Assembly: GCA_030248215.1 (NCBI GenBank)
Contig: JASANG010002316.1
Coordinates: forward strand, 1 to 64,000
Reading direction: 5' to 3'
Source: Enoplolaimus lenunculus
Lineage: Eukaryota > Nematoda > Enoplea > Enoplida > Thoracostomopsidae
DNA: 64,000 nucleotides
The notes below the pieces were generated by a model that saw only the letters and a program-made list of their open reading frames with translations, made no database searches and was not told where the DNA came from. Made by a program: the position numbers and the translations under genes. Below are positions 22,925 to 36,219 of the stretch, one piece after another (position 1 is the first letter of the stretch; every line of letters begins with the position of its first letter).

Positions 22925-23116
22925 AGCAAACGGTTGAAGACATAAGATCAAAGCACAATTCGTGCAGTGACTACTGAATACATAAACCAAGATAACATAA
23001 AGCCTATCTACTATAAAATGAAGATTTGCGACAAAAATTGAAATAAAGATGAAAAAACCACCAAGCCAAGTTTAAAAATGTTTAGTTTTGCTTGCTTTTT
23101 TACTGTTCATGTATAC

Positions 23117-23910
23117 CAGGGTGCGACCGGAGGTGAAAAGCACCGGATGTGAAGCCTGAGTTGAACAAATGTTGCCGAAGCCGGAGGCGATGAGAAATTA
23201 AAGTAGATAAATTCAATATAAGATAATTTTAGTTATTTACTATGATGACCAGTTGACTGGAGCGCCCGTCCCTGCCCAGGATTAAGGCTTAGCCTTCGTT
23301 ATAGACTTATTTTTCCGCTTAAGTTCAGACTTTGCACAGTCTTAGAAATAAATAGGAATATTCGAATTTTACGCCAAAATATGATTTTCTGGCCGAAATT
23401 TGAAGTTTCCTGCCAAAATTTGAATTTTCCGCCAAAATTTTAATTTCCCGCCAGAATTTGAATATTTGGTCAAAATTTAAATCTTCTGCCAATGTTGAAT
23501 TTTTTGCGTCAAAATTTGAATCTTCCGGCCAAAATTTAAATTTCGCCAAAATTTAAATTTTCCAAATAAGATTTGGAATTCCCGCCAAAATTTAAACTTT
23601 GTCGCCAAAATTCAACAAAGCGAGGTCCCTACTCCCTAGTGCGTCTCTCTCATAGAAATATTGTCCACTACACGGTTAAACATTTGTGGTCGTAGTGCAC
23701 GTAAGGCAACGTGTAAGCGACATTACATGCATTACAGAAAAAATATAACAGTAAAGTCTCAGTAATTTCCGCGGTAGTTGGCATAAATATAGATGTCGGT
23801 TTTAATTTTTCAAGTTTTTTTAAAAAAACATCCGACAAGATAAAACACCGGAACCGAAGCCGCATGTCAATTTTTGGCCTTAGCCGCAACCGGATATCCG
23901 GTTGCACCCT
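23117..23910. mobile_element. Family J element (hAT-like ends)
   Basis: CAGGGTGCGACCGG at the left faces CCGGTTGCACCCT at the right, about 790 bp apart. The centre (about 23345-23610) is a degenerate tandem repeat of a GCCAAAATTTGAATTTTCC unit. No coding region is recognised. Confidence 0.72.
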
Positions 23911-24077
23911 TATATATGTCACAGTCACAACAGGACACTGTGCGGAATGCTCGAGCATAAAAAATTCCAACTTCACACGCCAATACCGCAAATAGTTGCA
24001 AGTCTTAAGCGAGCGCTTTCGTTTTGTACCTTGTCTCCTACAGATGATTCCGTTTTGTCTCAGTTTCCCTCAAACCC

Positions 24078-24297
24078 TGCCTGACAAATAATGGTGAGTC
24101 AAATTGACTCTCTCTGAAATAGGCTTTTCCGGACTACAACACCGAGTCGAATTCGGCTCCACCAGAGTTCAATTCCACTCACACAGCTACTCGAATGAGT
24201 CGAATTCGATTCTGACGGAGTCGTATTCGGCTCAGTTTCTGTTGCCAGGAAAAGCCTATTTCGGACAGAGACTAGTTAACTCACCATTTTTGCTGTG
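24078..24297. mobile_element. Family D palindromic MITE
   Basis: Left arm AATAATGGTGAGTC with CTCTCTGAAATAGGCTTTTCC, mirrored at the right by GGAAAAGCCTATTTCGGACAGAG. Ends TTTTTGCTGTG followed by TA. Confidence 0.88.
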
Positions 24298-24757
24298 TAT
24301 TGTTATCAGGCCCTGGTCATAGCATTACATTGTTGACACTGGTTCTAAAATATATGGGTGAGCAATTGTTTACAACTACACACATGCCTAAGCCTAAACC
24401 TAAGCCTAAGTCAAATTATTTTAAAATTTCATAACTCCTACTTTCTTAAACTTTCAAGACATATTATATATGACTTGTATTTCAGACTTTTATAATCTTA
24501 AACAGCTCAGAAATTCATTTTTTAAATGGTTAAATCATATTAAATGTCTTAGATTCAAGAAATTGCTGTTGCCAATTTGTAAGACACAAACTTCTTTCTA
24601 TCAAGAAATTGTCTTTTATTCAATGTAAAAAACTTGTGCCGTTTGTATTCTTTAAAGGGAACATAAATTATCGAATTTCATAGATATTTAGGGTTGATGT
24701 CAGGTTCCCCCAACCAAAATTTATAATTTGGACGTATCTTATGTCGAAAAATTAGAG
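24298..24757. other. Spacer with a few telomere-like hexamers
   Basis: At 24385-24415 there are about five AAGCCT hexamers without recognisable element ends. The remainder is AT-rich and unassigned. Confidence 0.4.
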
Positions 24758-25512
24758 CATTTCGTTGAGCTTAGACTATTGGGTAACATTTTGTCAGATT
24801 GTAGACCCCATATCGTATTCAAAAATTTGTATTTGTCTGCTATTATCATGTGTAGGACATCTTTTGTTCTTCAGTGTCATATGATATTCGAGGTATTGTC
24901 TGCGAATGTCATATGATATAATATGAACAGTCTGCATGCTTGAGGAAACATACCCAAAGTGTTTTGTTGAATATATGATACTAGAATGGGAAATTTGAAT
25001 TTTTGAATTATGAGCTGTGGTTGTTAGCGATTTCCTGTTGTATACACTGTAAATTCCAATGAATTGATGAATCAGTTCAGCTAGCAAGTTAGCTATTTTC
25101 AACTCATAATTCTGAGTTCTGATATGCTTCAGACTGAGCGATTCAACTCTCTGAGTTAAAATCAACTCACTAAAATTGACAGTGTACGTTTTACAGGCAT
25201 GTAATTTTGTATTTAAAGCAAATCCTGTGCCTCTGCCATTCGACTTTCCATACATGCATCAGCACCCAAAGATTACACTGTCCCGGTGAATATCATATGA
25301 TATTCGTTGAAATTTTGGAGTATCATATGATATTCGCAATAATATGCCACAGTCACCAGACATACCGACCTTTGTACACATTGTCTATTTTTGAAAGAGG
25401 TGGTTGGTAAGCTAATTGGCATATGACATTCGAATATTGTCTGTTAACCAGATATAGGAGCCCGAATTTTAAACATTGACGTCAAATCAACATGGGACAA
25501 ACCGCGTCCCGC
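24758..25512. mobile_element. Family F element, degraded ends, with nested family C
   Basis: Shares TTAGACTATTGGGTAACATT and GTATTCAAAAATT with the short copy at 1.6 kb and carries several copies of the palindrome ATATCATATGATATTC, like the 679-bp copy at 54.1 kb. A family C element interrupts it at 25045-25184. The terminal inverted repeats are eroded. Confidence 0.7.
25045..25184. mobile_element. Family C MITE (nested, internally deleted)
   Basis: 140 bp with CACTGTAAATTCCAATGAA and the mirrored GACAGTG, and TA on each side. Roughly 110 bp of the usual interior is missing. Confidence 0.88.
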
Positions 25513-26239
25513 CTAAATGTCTTGAATTCAAGACATATGCTGGAGTCTGTATCAAGACATAATTGTCTTAAATTTCAAACGATATTTTTTGAATCCGAGG
25601 CAATTTATTTTGTGTGTATTGAAGCGCATGTGCATAACCCATAAACGAATTGCTAGGCAATTTGAACGCGACTACCTACATTGTTAGTTAAACGTTCCGC
25701 TGTTCAGTTTGGTGACGCCAATTTTTCGTTATATTCTGTATGAGAACTGCAGCTAATGCTGTTGTGGGGCACAGTGGTAATTGTCGACCTTTACTCTAAC
25801 ATGTAATAGGATTTAGGTGATATAAAAACGACTTAAAGTCTGAAGCAGAGCGTTATAAATGTTGCAAACCCAGCTGCGGTCGTTTTCTTTATAATTAAAA
25901 AATTAGCATTTCTGAGCTAAAAATTATAGAAGTTTCATTTTAGTATAAAACGAAAACTATCGTCTGCCAATTCATCTTTTTTCTGCTTGATAATAAAATT
26001 TTATAACCTGTTTTGGTGCTACGTCGAAACCTTTTTATTGCCATTATATACATTTACAACATTTTCATTCGTTTCTTTTGTGTTTACAGATTTGTGTGGG
26101 GTTTATGGTATATGAACAATAGTTTTGAAGAATTGTAAGAACGGCAAGCATCGGATTCCGTGAGATTTAGTACTATGGCAAGTAATGGGTCATCCACGTA
26201 ATACTGTCTACGCTACTGTAAAAAATTGTCCACACCCCT
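25513..26239. other. AT-rich intergenic stretch
   Basis: No exon, repeat terminus or RNA gene that I can support. Confidence 0.4.
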
Positions 26240-27090
26240 GGTTTCAAGGGCTGGACAAAACGACATTGTTCTTACAATGTTAAGACTTTACACAAGGTGT
26301 ACCTAGCTAGTTCGTTTTGGCAGTAGTCCCTTCGAAGGGACTAAGGACAAATTAGACACTGTCTGGACACAGTGTCTGACATCGGGACGTCCGAAAAAGA
26401 GCTTGTTGACAGTCCACAGCCCGTAACTAGGGCTTGTTTTAAAAACGTTGCAGTGTTCTAAAAATTTTACTTTCTTAAAAATTAACTGCAACCAGTAATT
26501 TTTAAAAGAGGGGGCAGGAAGGTTTTTGCCGGTAAAAGATAACTTGTAAGAGAAACGACCCGCCCCATTCAAGCAGAGCAGGTTAGAATATAATAACTCT
26601 GGTATACCAGAAAGTTAAACCCCGGTGTCCCTGTCGAAATTTTGTCGTGACCGGTGAGGGGGGACGGCGGCTGGGGTGTAGGTATATAGCTCCGGAACCC
26701 TACACTGTTGTCCCCCAGGGGAGGACGGGCGAGTGGGAACCCTTTAACGTCGCACACCAAGCCCAACGGTAGTTGCACCCTTCTTTCGCCCGTGGTTGCG
26801 GCATACTCAATATTAAGCTCTACAATAGTCCCTTCAGACAGACTCTGTAAAACAGAGTCCCTTGAAACAGACTCTTTAGATGACTAAACAGAGTCTGTTC
26901 TGACAGACTCGGGACAAAACAGTTGTCCTTCATATGACGCATTGACAGAGTAGCATGGGTATGGACGGCAATGTGACAAAGTATAGGCTGTTTGGAGAGA
27001 CGGTCCGGGAAGCAAAGGAAAAGGGGAAGCAAAAACCCCCACAACCAAAGAAAGGGGCCCGGAAGCGGGGAAAATCACAAACGCAAAAAA
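26240..27090. repeat. GC-rich island with many short hairpins
   Basis: Base composition rises sharply against both flanks. Short inverted repeats cluster here: AGTCCCTTCGAAGGGACT, GACACTGTCTGGACACAGTGTC-type pairs, ACATTG/CAATGT around 26263, and AGACTCTGT/ACAGAGTCT pairs at 26835-26915. It ends near a poly-A run at 27086. Open frames on the minus strand (26303-27078) lack start context, splice signals and any recognisable motif. Identity unknown. Confidence 0.5.
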
Positions 27091-27776
27091 AAAAAACGAA
27101 AACCATAAGTTGCTTTATGATTGAATTTTAAGCTTTTACTATCATGTGCATGCAATATTTCTGTATTAATTCCGAGTCCGGTGTGTTAGGCACCTGACCC
27201 GGTAACATTTAGGCAGCGCGTTTAACGGGCACACCAATTCTCGTATTCTATCTGCACATCGCACGTGTAAATTATTTACTTCAACTACCAAATAGTACAA
27301 ATTCACGGTGAATAACCCAAGAACTAACACTTAGACATTGGATTTAACTTAATCGCGACGTATTTAAACCGTAAGTTAGGTTTAAGCCAAGTTAGCCGCG
27401 AGACGACAGATAAAAACATCATAACAACTGCCATAGAATGATATTGTAAACTGTATACCATAACTGTACCTTTTTTGTAAAAACTTTCTTCACTATATTC
27501 TTATAACCGGCGTGCCGTTGGTGGAGAGCGCTTCGGCTCATATCATAGATCACGAACTTGTCCGTTCCGTTTACTTGAAAATCCGACAGGTATAAATACG
27601 TAGCTAGTGGTCTGTATTGGTATTGTGCTATTGAATTTAATTTCTAGTGCTAGTGGAAATTACACCTTGTCTCAACCAACCAGCGCAACAGACTGCACTG
27701 AATACATTTTTAGCATGAACTTTTGAAGTTAGGTATTTATAAATTCAAATTAGCGTGTCGATCATATTTGTTTCAG
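27091..27776. other. Upstream region of the kanadaptin gene
   Basis: No exon is recognised. It holds a TATA-like motif near 27590 and the acceptor TTTGTTTCAG that ends at 27776. Confidence 0.4.
27588..27597 (+). promoter_or_regulatory. Possible TATA box of the kanadaptin gene
   Basis: GGTATAAATACG lies about 190 bp upstream of the acceptor that precedes the first coding exon, consistent with a short 5' leader exon. No start-site evidence is available from sequence alone. Confidence 0.3.
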
Positions 27777-27805
27777 TTTTATGCTATTTGGTTCGTTATT
27801 GTGTC

Positions 27806-30800
27806 ATGCGTGAATTAGAAGGAACAGAATCTATTGAAGCTACTGCTACTCCATCGACGTCAAAACTCGAAAGTACAATTTTCAAAAAACCGTTGGATAC
27901 TATCTGTTTGTCAGTTGGAAACAAAAGGCCGATTTCTCAAACTAACGCTTTAAATGTTGCTGCAACCGAATTCGATGAAAGTATTACGGAAAAGCAGCAG
28001 TCTGGTGGCAGAGTATCGGAAGGTCCAAAATCTATTGGTAGCCTAGGTGCATGTAAGGCTGATGAGAAAGATCAGAAAACGCCTGACATTCCAAGTTGGG
28101 TTGGTCCTTCCTCTGCCGTACGTTTATCATTTTATTTTAATTTTTTATTGTTATTTGTTGGAATCCGCATATAACATTGCGAGATCTAAGATTGATGTGA
28201 CAGATTTTAAACATAAATTTTATGGTTGACTTTTTTGCCGAACACAACGCAGTGTATTGTTATTATTAGAATGTATGATCTGTTGTTCATGGATTTCCAG
28301 ATGAAATGCGTAGTTAAAATAAAAACATTTTGTATCAAGACTATATTCGACTGCACCAAGTAATTATGTTCTGTATTTGCTTTTCCGTGATAATAATGAT
28401 TTAATAGTTTCATATGTTCGTTAAAATACTAGGTATGTTATCTTTGTTTATGATACACTTGCTGCAGGATTATCAATGGGAAGTTATCAAAGGCGGCCAA
28501 ATTGTTGACACTTACGATTTGAGCTCAAAAACTCATATTTTGATTGGACGCTTGGAATCATGTGATATTCGGCTAGAACATCCTTCTATATCGCGCTATC
28601 ATGCCCTCATGTGCTTTAGGTAACCTTGTCGTAGTGATAAAAACTTGTGGAAAGAAAAATCTCATTAATTGGAATGTTCATGTATGTTTTGGTTTTATTT
28701 AAGTAAACTACACACATTTTTGTCTTCATATTAGTAACCTCATCATATTAGACTATTGCACAATTGTGCTTTGGTTCTAGCTCTGGATTGTGTTATGTTA
28801 GTGTTTTGTGGAATTTTAGTAGAACACTATTGTGCGTTGTCATTGTTAAATGTATTTAAGTTTGGCATATGCTTAGGTTTAAAAGGCTTTGTTTTAACTT
28901 TTTAAAACTGTTTATTTTTTTCGCGCTGGTGTATGTTTAGCAGCCCGAAAACGATCCCATTACTTGATCAGTTTAGGATTAAACCCGAAGAATCTGGTTC
29001 AAACGGTGTTGGCTGGTATTTAAAAGACCTTGGTTCTACGCACAAGACATCAGTGAATAAACAACAAATTCCTGCACACCAGTTTGTTCGCGTTAAAGTA
29101 GGACATGTGATCAAATTTGGGTTAAGCACTAGACTGTTTATTTTGCAGGTGAGGTTGCGTAGGTACGTATATATACTTGTTTTAAACTGTTATGTAATCT
29201 TGAGAATTGTAATACGTACTGTTGTATTACTTCAGATTTGGGATTTAATATTTTCGTGAAAACAAAAGTCGCAGAGATCTTTACTGACTACGCTGTATTA
29301 GAGTAGTTATAAAAGATATAAGATTTGCATGCAGAACACTCCGATTTATGGTTTATTATTGTTTTATTTTACACTTGCATTCTGATACACTGACGTTTAG
29401 TGGTGCTTGTGAATTTCATTTGGATGTTTTGACTGCTATATGCAGATTTAATAAAGTTAATGTATTCTGCAGATGATCTTCGTTGTTTCATCTTTAAATT
29501 TTCCAAGGTGTGCTCTAACAGTTTACAGTTAAACGCTTGATTGAAATTATTAAACTACAATCCAGATGTGTATTTGCAATAACTTGTTTCTAGGGTCCTG
29601 AAACTGATATGGAGGCTGAATCTGAATTAAGTGTGACAGAAATTAAAGCACGTACGGCGAAACAAAAACGAGCGATGGAAGAATTCTTGGAACAACGCCA
29701 AAGTATGTGTATAATGACAGTATAAAACCTTCTGCTCATGTGCTTCGGATCGAAAGCTTTTATATTATTAGCCACAGTCGATACATCGCCGCTGATTAGA
29801 TCAAACTGGTGCTGGTTTTATTGTTTATCATCAGCGTACAGTCAGAGAGCATATATCAAAATATTGGATTGCGATTTTCAGAATTTCTAAGACTTTCTGT
29901 TCGAAATGTCTTCTTGTTAGTTACATATTTTAGTTTTTTATGTGTTTTAGCCAAAGCTCGCAAGGGTTCAAAAGAATCCAACGTGCAAAGCGAGGGAATA
30001 TCCTGGGGTATCGGTATGTCGCTCCCAAATGACATTAATAGCCAATTTAATTTGCTAATTTAGTAACTTGATACTAATTTACGTGTCAACATATGGTACA
30101 GCTCGTGCGTGCAGCAACACCATTTTCGGTCCCATAGTCAAGTATTTTGCATATATAATTGCGTTGTTTAATTTTCTGGGAAATTTTCAATCCTATCTAC
30201 TTCGAATCTAGGGACGATTTTCTGGGGTTGTAAACGGAAAGTCCATTTTTCAGTCTTAAAAAGATTGCTTTACTTTAAGTTTATCTTAAGATGAGTAGTT
30301 GAGTTCACTGTGCTGAGACGACAGGCCCAGTTGTTAAAGTGAGTTCAGAGTCTACGATATCGTCCAAGGATCAGATTGAGGGTTGAGTGGTTGTAAATGA
30401 CCAAGTCTAAGATTGTTTGTATTGTAGAAGTTGAAGTTTAATTGTTACGTTACTTGATTGAAATTATAGCAGACGAAGATGACGTTGGTTCCAATAGCGA
30501 CAGCAGCTCAGATAGTGATGATTCAAACTCAGGCACTGGCGGAGGAGAGTCGATTAATTTTTTCGGTGATGTGCAATCTGGCAGTGACCAGTTTTATGCG
30601 AATGATCCTGAAAAGACGCTAAAGGCTTTTTTTGATCGTGAAGGTACGCGAGCATTGAGCGCTAGCTTTGTATGGTATAAATTTACTCGAAATACTTGTT
30701 TTGGTTGAAATACATGGTTGTGAACTTAGATCTGAATTTAAAGTATGGGTATTGTAATGAACGGTTGAAGTTATATTTTTGATACAGTTACTTTTGCAAA

Positions 30801-33800
30801 CTGGTCCTATGTAATAATCGGTGGTTTTTGTTTTTATATCCAGTTCAGTTATCAGTATTTTAACAAATTTGGTTCTGTATCAAATAAAAATATTAGATGT
30901 TCATGATTTTGAACCTACATGTTCCGTCCGTTGTTTTAGATTGAAGTAGGATGTTAAGCTTTTTAATTTGTAGGATATGAAATGGAATTTGAATATCTTG
31001 AAAAAGGAACATCGTTCAGTCATCAATGGTGTTGTAGAATAGAGTAAGCTGATGCCATTGTTTTCTCATTTTAGTCGGGGTTGTTCGCTGAATAGTGATG
31101 TTTAATATGTAGCTTGTGCTAAACTGAGTTGCCTAGAATTGTATTGTGTTTTTCTTCGGTGCCACTGAATGCTTTTTATTTGAAATTTGTGCATTTGATG
31201 CTATTAATCACACGGACATGGCAAAGTATAATAGCTTTTTATGTGATATGGTAAACGCAAGTTATTGTTCGACATGTGTTACATTAACTTTCGCTACTGC
31301 ATTGCCTACTGCAAGTCAAAACTGAAACGTTTTATTTAGTGTTATAACTGGTTGCAGATTACCAATAGAAAATGCTGACGGACAACCAGTGATTGCCGAA
31401 GCAACAGTGAGTGGAACGAAGAAAGATGCACGAAGGCAAACAGCGCATGAAGCATGCAGGTTGCTAGACGCGGCTGGAGACCTGAGACAGACCAACCGTA
31501 AGTTTTTAGCACCGTGACTTGTCCTAAATTTTGTGGATACATGATTGCACCGATATTGTTTCTGACCAATCAGAAAGTTTTCAATTTCGATTTTTGAGCT
31601 GAAAAAGTTAGTTTTGCTAATGATTGTCATTTTTATGTGAAGTTGCGTGAAGTGCAACGTCCCATGTTATTCGCAGTGATTTTATTTTTAATATGAAGCT
31701 GTGTAATGTGTAAGGTCCTAGCATTTGTAAAGATTTTGTCGGTACGTCTTGAAAAAGCTGCTGACGGAGAATAAATTTGCCAGTTTTTAGTACGACTTTA
31801 ATGTGAAGTTGTCTGAAACGCAAGATCCTATAATTAACCGAGATTTTACTGGTATGTATTGCATTTATATATAGGTGCCCGGCAAATAAAAGAGCGTAAC
31901 TGGAAAGAAAACGATTATTACGATTCGGATGAAGATGAATTCTTAGATCGAACTGGGGAGTTGGCGAAAAAACGCGAAGCACGAAAGCAACGAGTCGCGC
32001 AAGCAGAAGGAGCGGCGCCTCAAGTTGAAACCTACGATTCGTTGGTTAGTCTTTGATGTACGGAGGTATAAACAGAACTCGCATGGGGTAAGAGTGGGTA
32101 TATGAGGCCAACATGTGTGGCGGGATTGTTTGTTTGTTTGTTTGTTTGTTCGTTTGTTTTTGTTGTTAATTTGCATTGTGAATTTTGACTTCATAGTTCG
32201 TTCTTAATGGTCAATGAGCAAATTTTGTTTTGATAAGAATTTGAATCCACGCTGTCTAAGGACACTAGATCCGTTTTTGCATTGTCCATTATTTATATAA
32301 TTTTTTACTATTTAGTTAACAAAACTGGACACTGTTCGTGCTCAAATTGTTGAATTACAACGAGAATTGGACGCCTTTGCTGGGGTAGCAGGAATCGTAC
32401 ACCAATCATCTGGAGAAACTGCGACACAAAATGATGATAGCACCACTGACGCCCTTGACAGTTATATGGCGCGGCTTAATGAAGGCAGTAGGCCTGAAAG
32501 AGCTGGCAAACACAGTATAAACGATAAAGAAACAGTGGACAAATCGGGACTGACGATTACGGAAATCAAAATGAAGAAGAGACATTTGCGGGCTCGGTTG
32601 ATTGAAGCGAAAACCGAAGAAACTAGGCTGTGCCGTCTGGTTAATATTGCTAGACCAACAGGAATGCCGAGTTTGGTTAGCGAGCCAAAGTATGTTATAG
32701 TTTCGGGAGACAGAGGTTAGGGAGTGGCAAGTGTAGTTCGCTAATGTTGGTGCTTGACTGTAATAAGTGGTTTTAAACTATTTTGTAATTAATCAAAAAA
32801 TTGATGAGTGACTACAAACCGATAGACTTGAATGCGTGATTTGAAGATTGTTCAGTTGGAAAAACTTTGATTGTTTGCGAAACCAAAATGGATATAGTGG
32901 TTCTTCGTGTAGCTAAAAGTTATTTATGATTTAGGTTCACGAATGAGCAGACAATGAATTTTTAACTATAGAGATTGCCTTTAGTAGTGCTGATGAATAT
33001 TTATGAGGATTTAGGAGATGTGTTTTTAACCTGTGTGGATCAACAGTAGAAACATGTCAATATAGTAAGTGATTTCATGGTTTCGTTTTTATATTATAAT
33101 TGTGCTTAATGATGTTATTTACAGACCGCCTTTGAAAAGTTCAAAAATGTCTGGAAGCAGAATATTGGTGGGATCTATAAGACGAACAGGACAGGTTTGC
33201 GCAGTAAATTGTTTTTGAAATAAACAGCTTTACCATCAAACTTTGGAGTAAATTTTAAGTTTTGTTTGAAAAACGATTGGGCTGTTCATGATTAAGTGGG
33301 CCTCGTAAAGTTTATGCAGTATTTTTGGGACTCTGGATATTGGAATAACATCTTCTTATGTTCGATTGAAATTTAAAAATTTGTACTTGACCGACTAATA
33401 CTAAGTTTAAACCATGACACTGAGTAAGCTATTGTTCGTATTCATTTGAAGGAATGATATGCAGACCTAGTATAGTAGGAATTCTGGAGATTTGGAAACA
33501 TAAACACGAGAAAATGCAAGATGCGCCTGGTATTAACTTATACATGGGTGGGTGTAATTTTTGCATTAGTTTACGGAATTTTAAATTCGTTAATTTCTGT
33601 TATTTTAATGTTTTATCATTTTAACGTTTTAGCGGTTGAAGTCATTAATGCCTATGCAGAGTGGCGATTTTTCAATGACTATACCATCAAGTGCTAGCTG
33701 TAGCACGCTTGCTAACGGGTCCACAAAGGGAAACCACCAGAGCGTATCTGATGAAGAAGCCAGGCAGAAGCTGGATGCTGAGGTTAAGAATGGGCCTGGG

Positions 33801-35183
33801 AGTACTATTAGCTGCGACTTGGGGGAATTATCTGCGAAACGAATTCACACGAGATCTCCGGGATTAAAAGACCACTGTGACGTGAATGCGGTGGAAAATG
33901 ATGATACGGTTGACGTAAGACTAGACGAAGAACTTAGCGGCGGAAATCGAGAGCAAGCCAGAAAAGAATGGAATATGTCTAAAGAGGCAATCCATGACAG
34001 CGACGAGGAATGTTTTGAGCAGAATCAGCGCTTTGAAAAGGTGAGTGACGGTTTTTGGCTAATTTACGATCTTTAAAGTTTTGTTTGGTTGAATTGTTTT
34101 TGGTTTTTCGCTATCTGGATGCGTCAAGATTTTAGGCTTTGATTGGCAGTAGATCTTTTACGACATTTATTATTCTTTTTACAATAAATTTGTTTATGGT
34201 TAAATTGTGCGTCAGTATCAACAAGTTTGGGTTATAACAATCACTGTTAGAACGCTGTATTAACACGGAATCGCTTGAAAAGTAATTATCTGTTAACGGT
34301 TGTTTTAAAAAAGCGCAGACGAAAATGCCAAAACGGGTACTGCGTGATGCTTCTGCAGCTATAGATGAAAGCGTGCTCGGAAGTACGTATGCGTCTAATG
34401 ATCCCAAGGTCACTACGTGGTTTCCACCTGCAGGTAATTGATTTTCGTTCTATTCATATGGGCAGATATTGACGTTCTTTCGGTACTCGTAATAATGGAC
34501 GCAACAGCACTGAAACGGAACACGAATACACTGCTGTTTTGTTGATGCGATTTATTTATTTAGATGCCATGATTAGTATAGCAGTATTCCAGAATATCAC
34601 AAAAAGTTTACAACGACAATAATTTGGAGTAAAGCACCCAGTTATGCTTCGACGTAACCACATGAATAGTTCATGCCGCATAAGTAGATTTTTTGTTGAA
34701 GCTTGTTTTGGAGTAAAGCATCCCTGGATAGTAAGCATACGTGTGTGTTACGGATGAGAAATTATTTAGATGTGGCATAAGTAGATTGTTTCTTGAAGCT
34801 TGGTTTGGAGTAAAGCAACCGTGGATAGTACATATCGGTCTCTTGTTAATATGGATGAGAAATCATTCACAGATGTCAAATAAGGAGTTTTTTTGTTACC
34901 AAACTTTGTATAATAGCAATGTGAAAAAGAAAAAATTGTCAGGGTACGCTATGCTTTTAGTACTAATAATTCTAACAAGCCATCCGTAAACATTTGGTGT
35001 CGTATGCGATCTGCAGTCGTACGGCTATTCGCATGCTACACGACGGTAGTAGTACGCAACCCTGATACTGCAGTTTTAATAGTTGATATACCTTTCTGTA
35101 TTGTACTGTTTCGTTTTGTGTGTATTTATATAGACCAAACCGGTGATGGAAAAACTGGATTGAATGAAAAGTATGGATATTGA
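27806..35183 (+). CDS. SLC4A1AP: Kanadaptin (FHA-domain protein), complete, 14 exons
   Basis: Exons 27806-28117, 28468-28619, 28941-29148, 29594-29702, 29951-30013, 30470-30643, 30974-31043, 31358-31497, 31875-32044, 32316-32689, 33125-33194, 33633-34040, 34319-34433 and 35134-35183. All phases agree, giving 804 residues against about 796 in human. Residues ~105-225 form an FHA domain with GR at 131-132, SRYH at 146-149 and LGSTHKTSVN; the usual G of GSTHG is K. Then follow the acidic D/S/E segment, the DPEKTLKAFFDREG signature, a double-stranded-RNA-binding-like segment (LPIENADGQPVIAEATVSG), YYDSDEDEFLDRTG, a coiled-coil-like exon, and the conserved end DGKTGLNEKYGY. Kanadaptin is a largely nuclear phosphopeptide-reader-type protein, associated in metazoans with splicing factors; the anion-exchanger link is historical. 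An acceptor (TTTGTTTCAG) ends at 27776, so a leader exon or trans-splicing precedes the ATG. Confidence 0.95.
32129..32162. repeat. (TTTG)n microsatellite in kanadaptin intron
   Basis: About seven TTTG units with one substitution, 85 bp after the 32044 donor. Confidence 0.85.
34622..34840. repeat. Short tandem duplications in kanadaptin intron
   Basis: TTTGGAGTAAAGCA recurs near 34624, 34708 and 34805. The last two lie in a longer ~96-bp duplicated unit that begins GCATAAGTAGATT. Confidence 0.75.
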
Positions 35184-35911
35184 GCGGTTCATGTGAAGCA
35201 GTGTGACGATAGTGTTAGCTACGAAAATGGTCAATCATTGGCAAATTGAACCAGATCTATGCATGATGTTTTCTTCAGAAATCAATGTCTTAAGGTTGTA
35301 CCTAGTGGTTTGCAGTTAATACACGAAATATAATATCTGTTTGTCGAATCAAACGTTAAAAACTTGTTATAATAGACTAATAACTGTTGCGGTGTGAATG
35401 TTTTTATGGAAATGAACTATTTTTTGTTTCATTTAAAGATCAGTAAAGATAGTGTGGCGTCTGTTGTCCGAGTAGATTATGATTTGGGCGTTTTTAATCG
35501 CGGTTTTGACGTATTTTTGTGACCCAGTTTACCTTAGATTAACCATTATATGTATGCAATACTAGCGTTTGCTGCCCGTTTAATAAAAATTCCAAAATGG
35601 TGGCAAAGTTTGTATCTCTTCCCACAATGTGTTGCAGTTGAAATCCATTTTTTTTCGAGCGGAAACAGATCTACGGTCGTACCTTTATTCTATTTTCTTC
35701 ACGGTCAACAGTGGCGTAGCCATTATAGCATTTCGGTCGGATACCTACAACCTCAGTTATTTTCGAGCGAGCGAGAAAAGTTTTTGTCCTCAGCATATTA
35801 TTCTGCACCCTTTAAAAGCGTCTACTTCATTTTAGATTGGTTTGTAATTTTTATGTGTTTTAAAATTGTTAATATCTATTTGCAACAATCAGCTGACTTT
35901 AGTTCCTTCAG
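35184..35911. other. Spacer between kanadaptin and PRMT7
   Basis: No confident gene. A 143-codon frame at 35550-35981 is hydrophobic and AT-driven with no family signature; only its last 38 bp behave like an exon. ATGGTCAATCATTGG at 35227 could open a short exon ending at 35296, whose phase would fit the 35912 exon, but this is speculative. Confidence 0.35.
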
Positions 35912-36219
35912 GCGTATTTTATCGTTGAACTTTTGCAGCAAAGGGCAAAGTAAGTTTTATATTAAACGCAGTAACTATTGATTTATTGTCAACGATTTGC
36001 CAATTTATTTTATGCATCAATTTGACTCGTGTTTTTCGATCAATATTTTATTGCTGTAGGTATTTCGGGCCTAAAAGCTATTCTGATTATTGGGTAATTA
36101 GCTGAGTTACTGCATTTTTGTTATTTTAGGAGCCGAAGCCATTGCTACTAGCACAATTTTGGGTTGGGATGCGCAAAGGAGATTCGATAAACAAAAGTTC
36201 AAATACGCCATTGAATAAG
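35912..36219 (+). CDS. Possible 3' exons of a small unrecognised gene
   Basis: Two exon-like pieces with GT-AG borders and compatible phase: 35912-35949 and about 36130-36219. Read together they give ILSLNFCSKGQ followed by GWDAQRRFDKQKFKYAIE and a stop. The piece lies between the kanadaptin stop and the PRMT7 leader. I do not recognise the family, and the 36130 exon is open in a second frame too, so this may be chance or untranslated sequence. Confidence 0.25.

Noticed and set aside
26303-27078. Protein-coding frames in the GC-rich island
   Set aside because: Overlapping frames on one strand without splice partners or motifs; inverted repeats explain the composition better.
35550-35981. 143-residue protein between kanadaptin and PRMT7
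   Set aside because: Mostly AT-driven aromatic residues with no splice or start support; only the last 38 bp behave like an exon.
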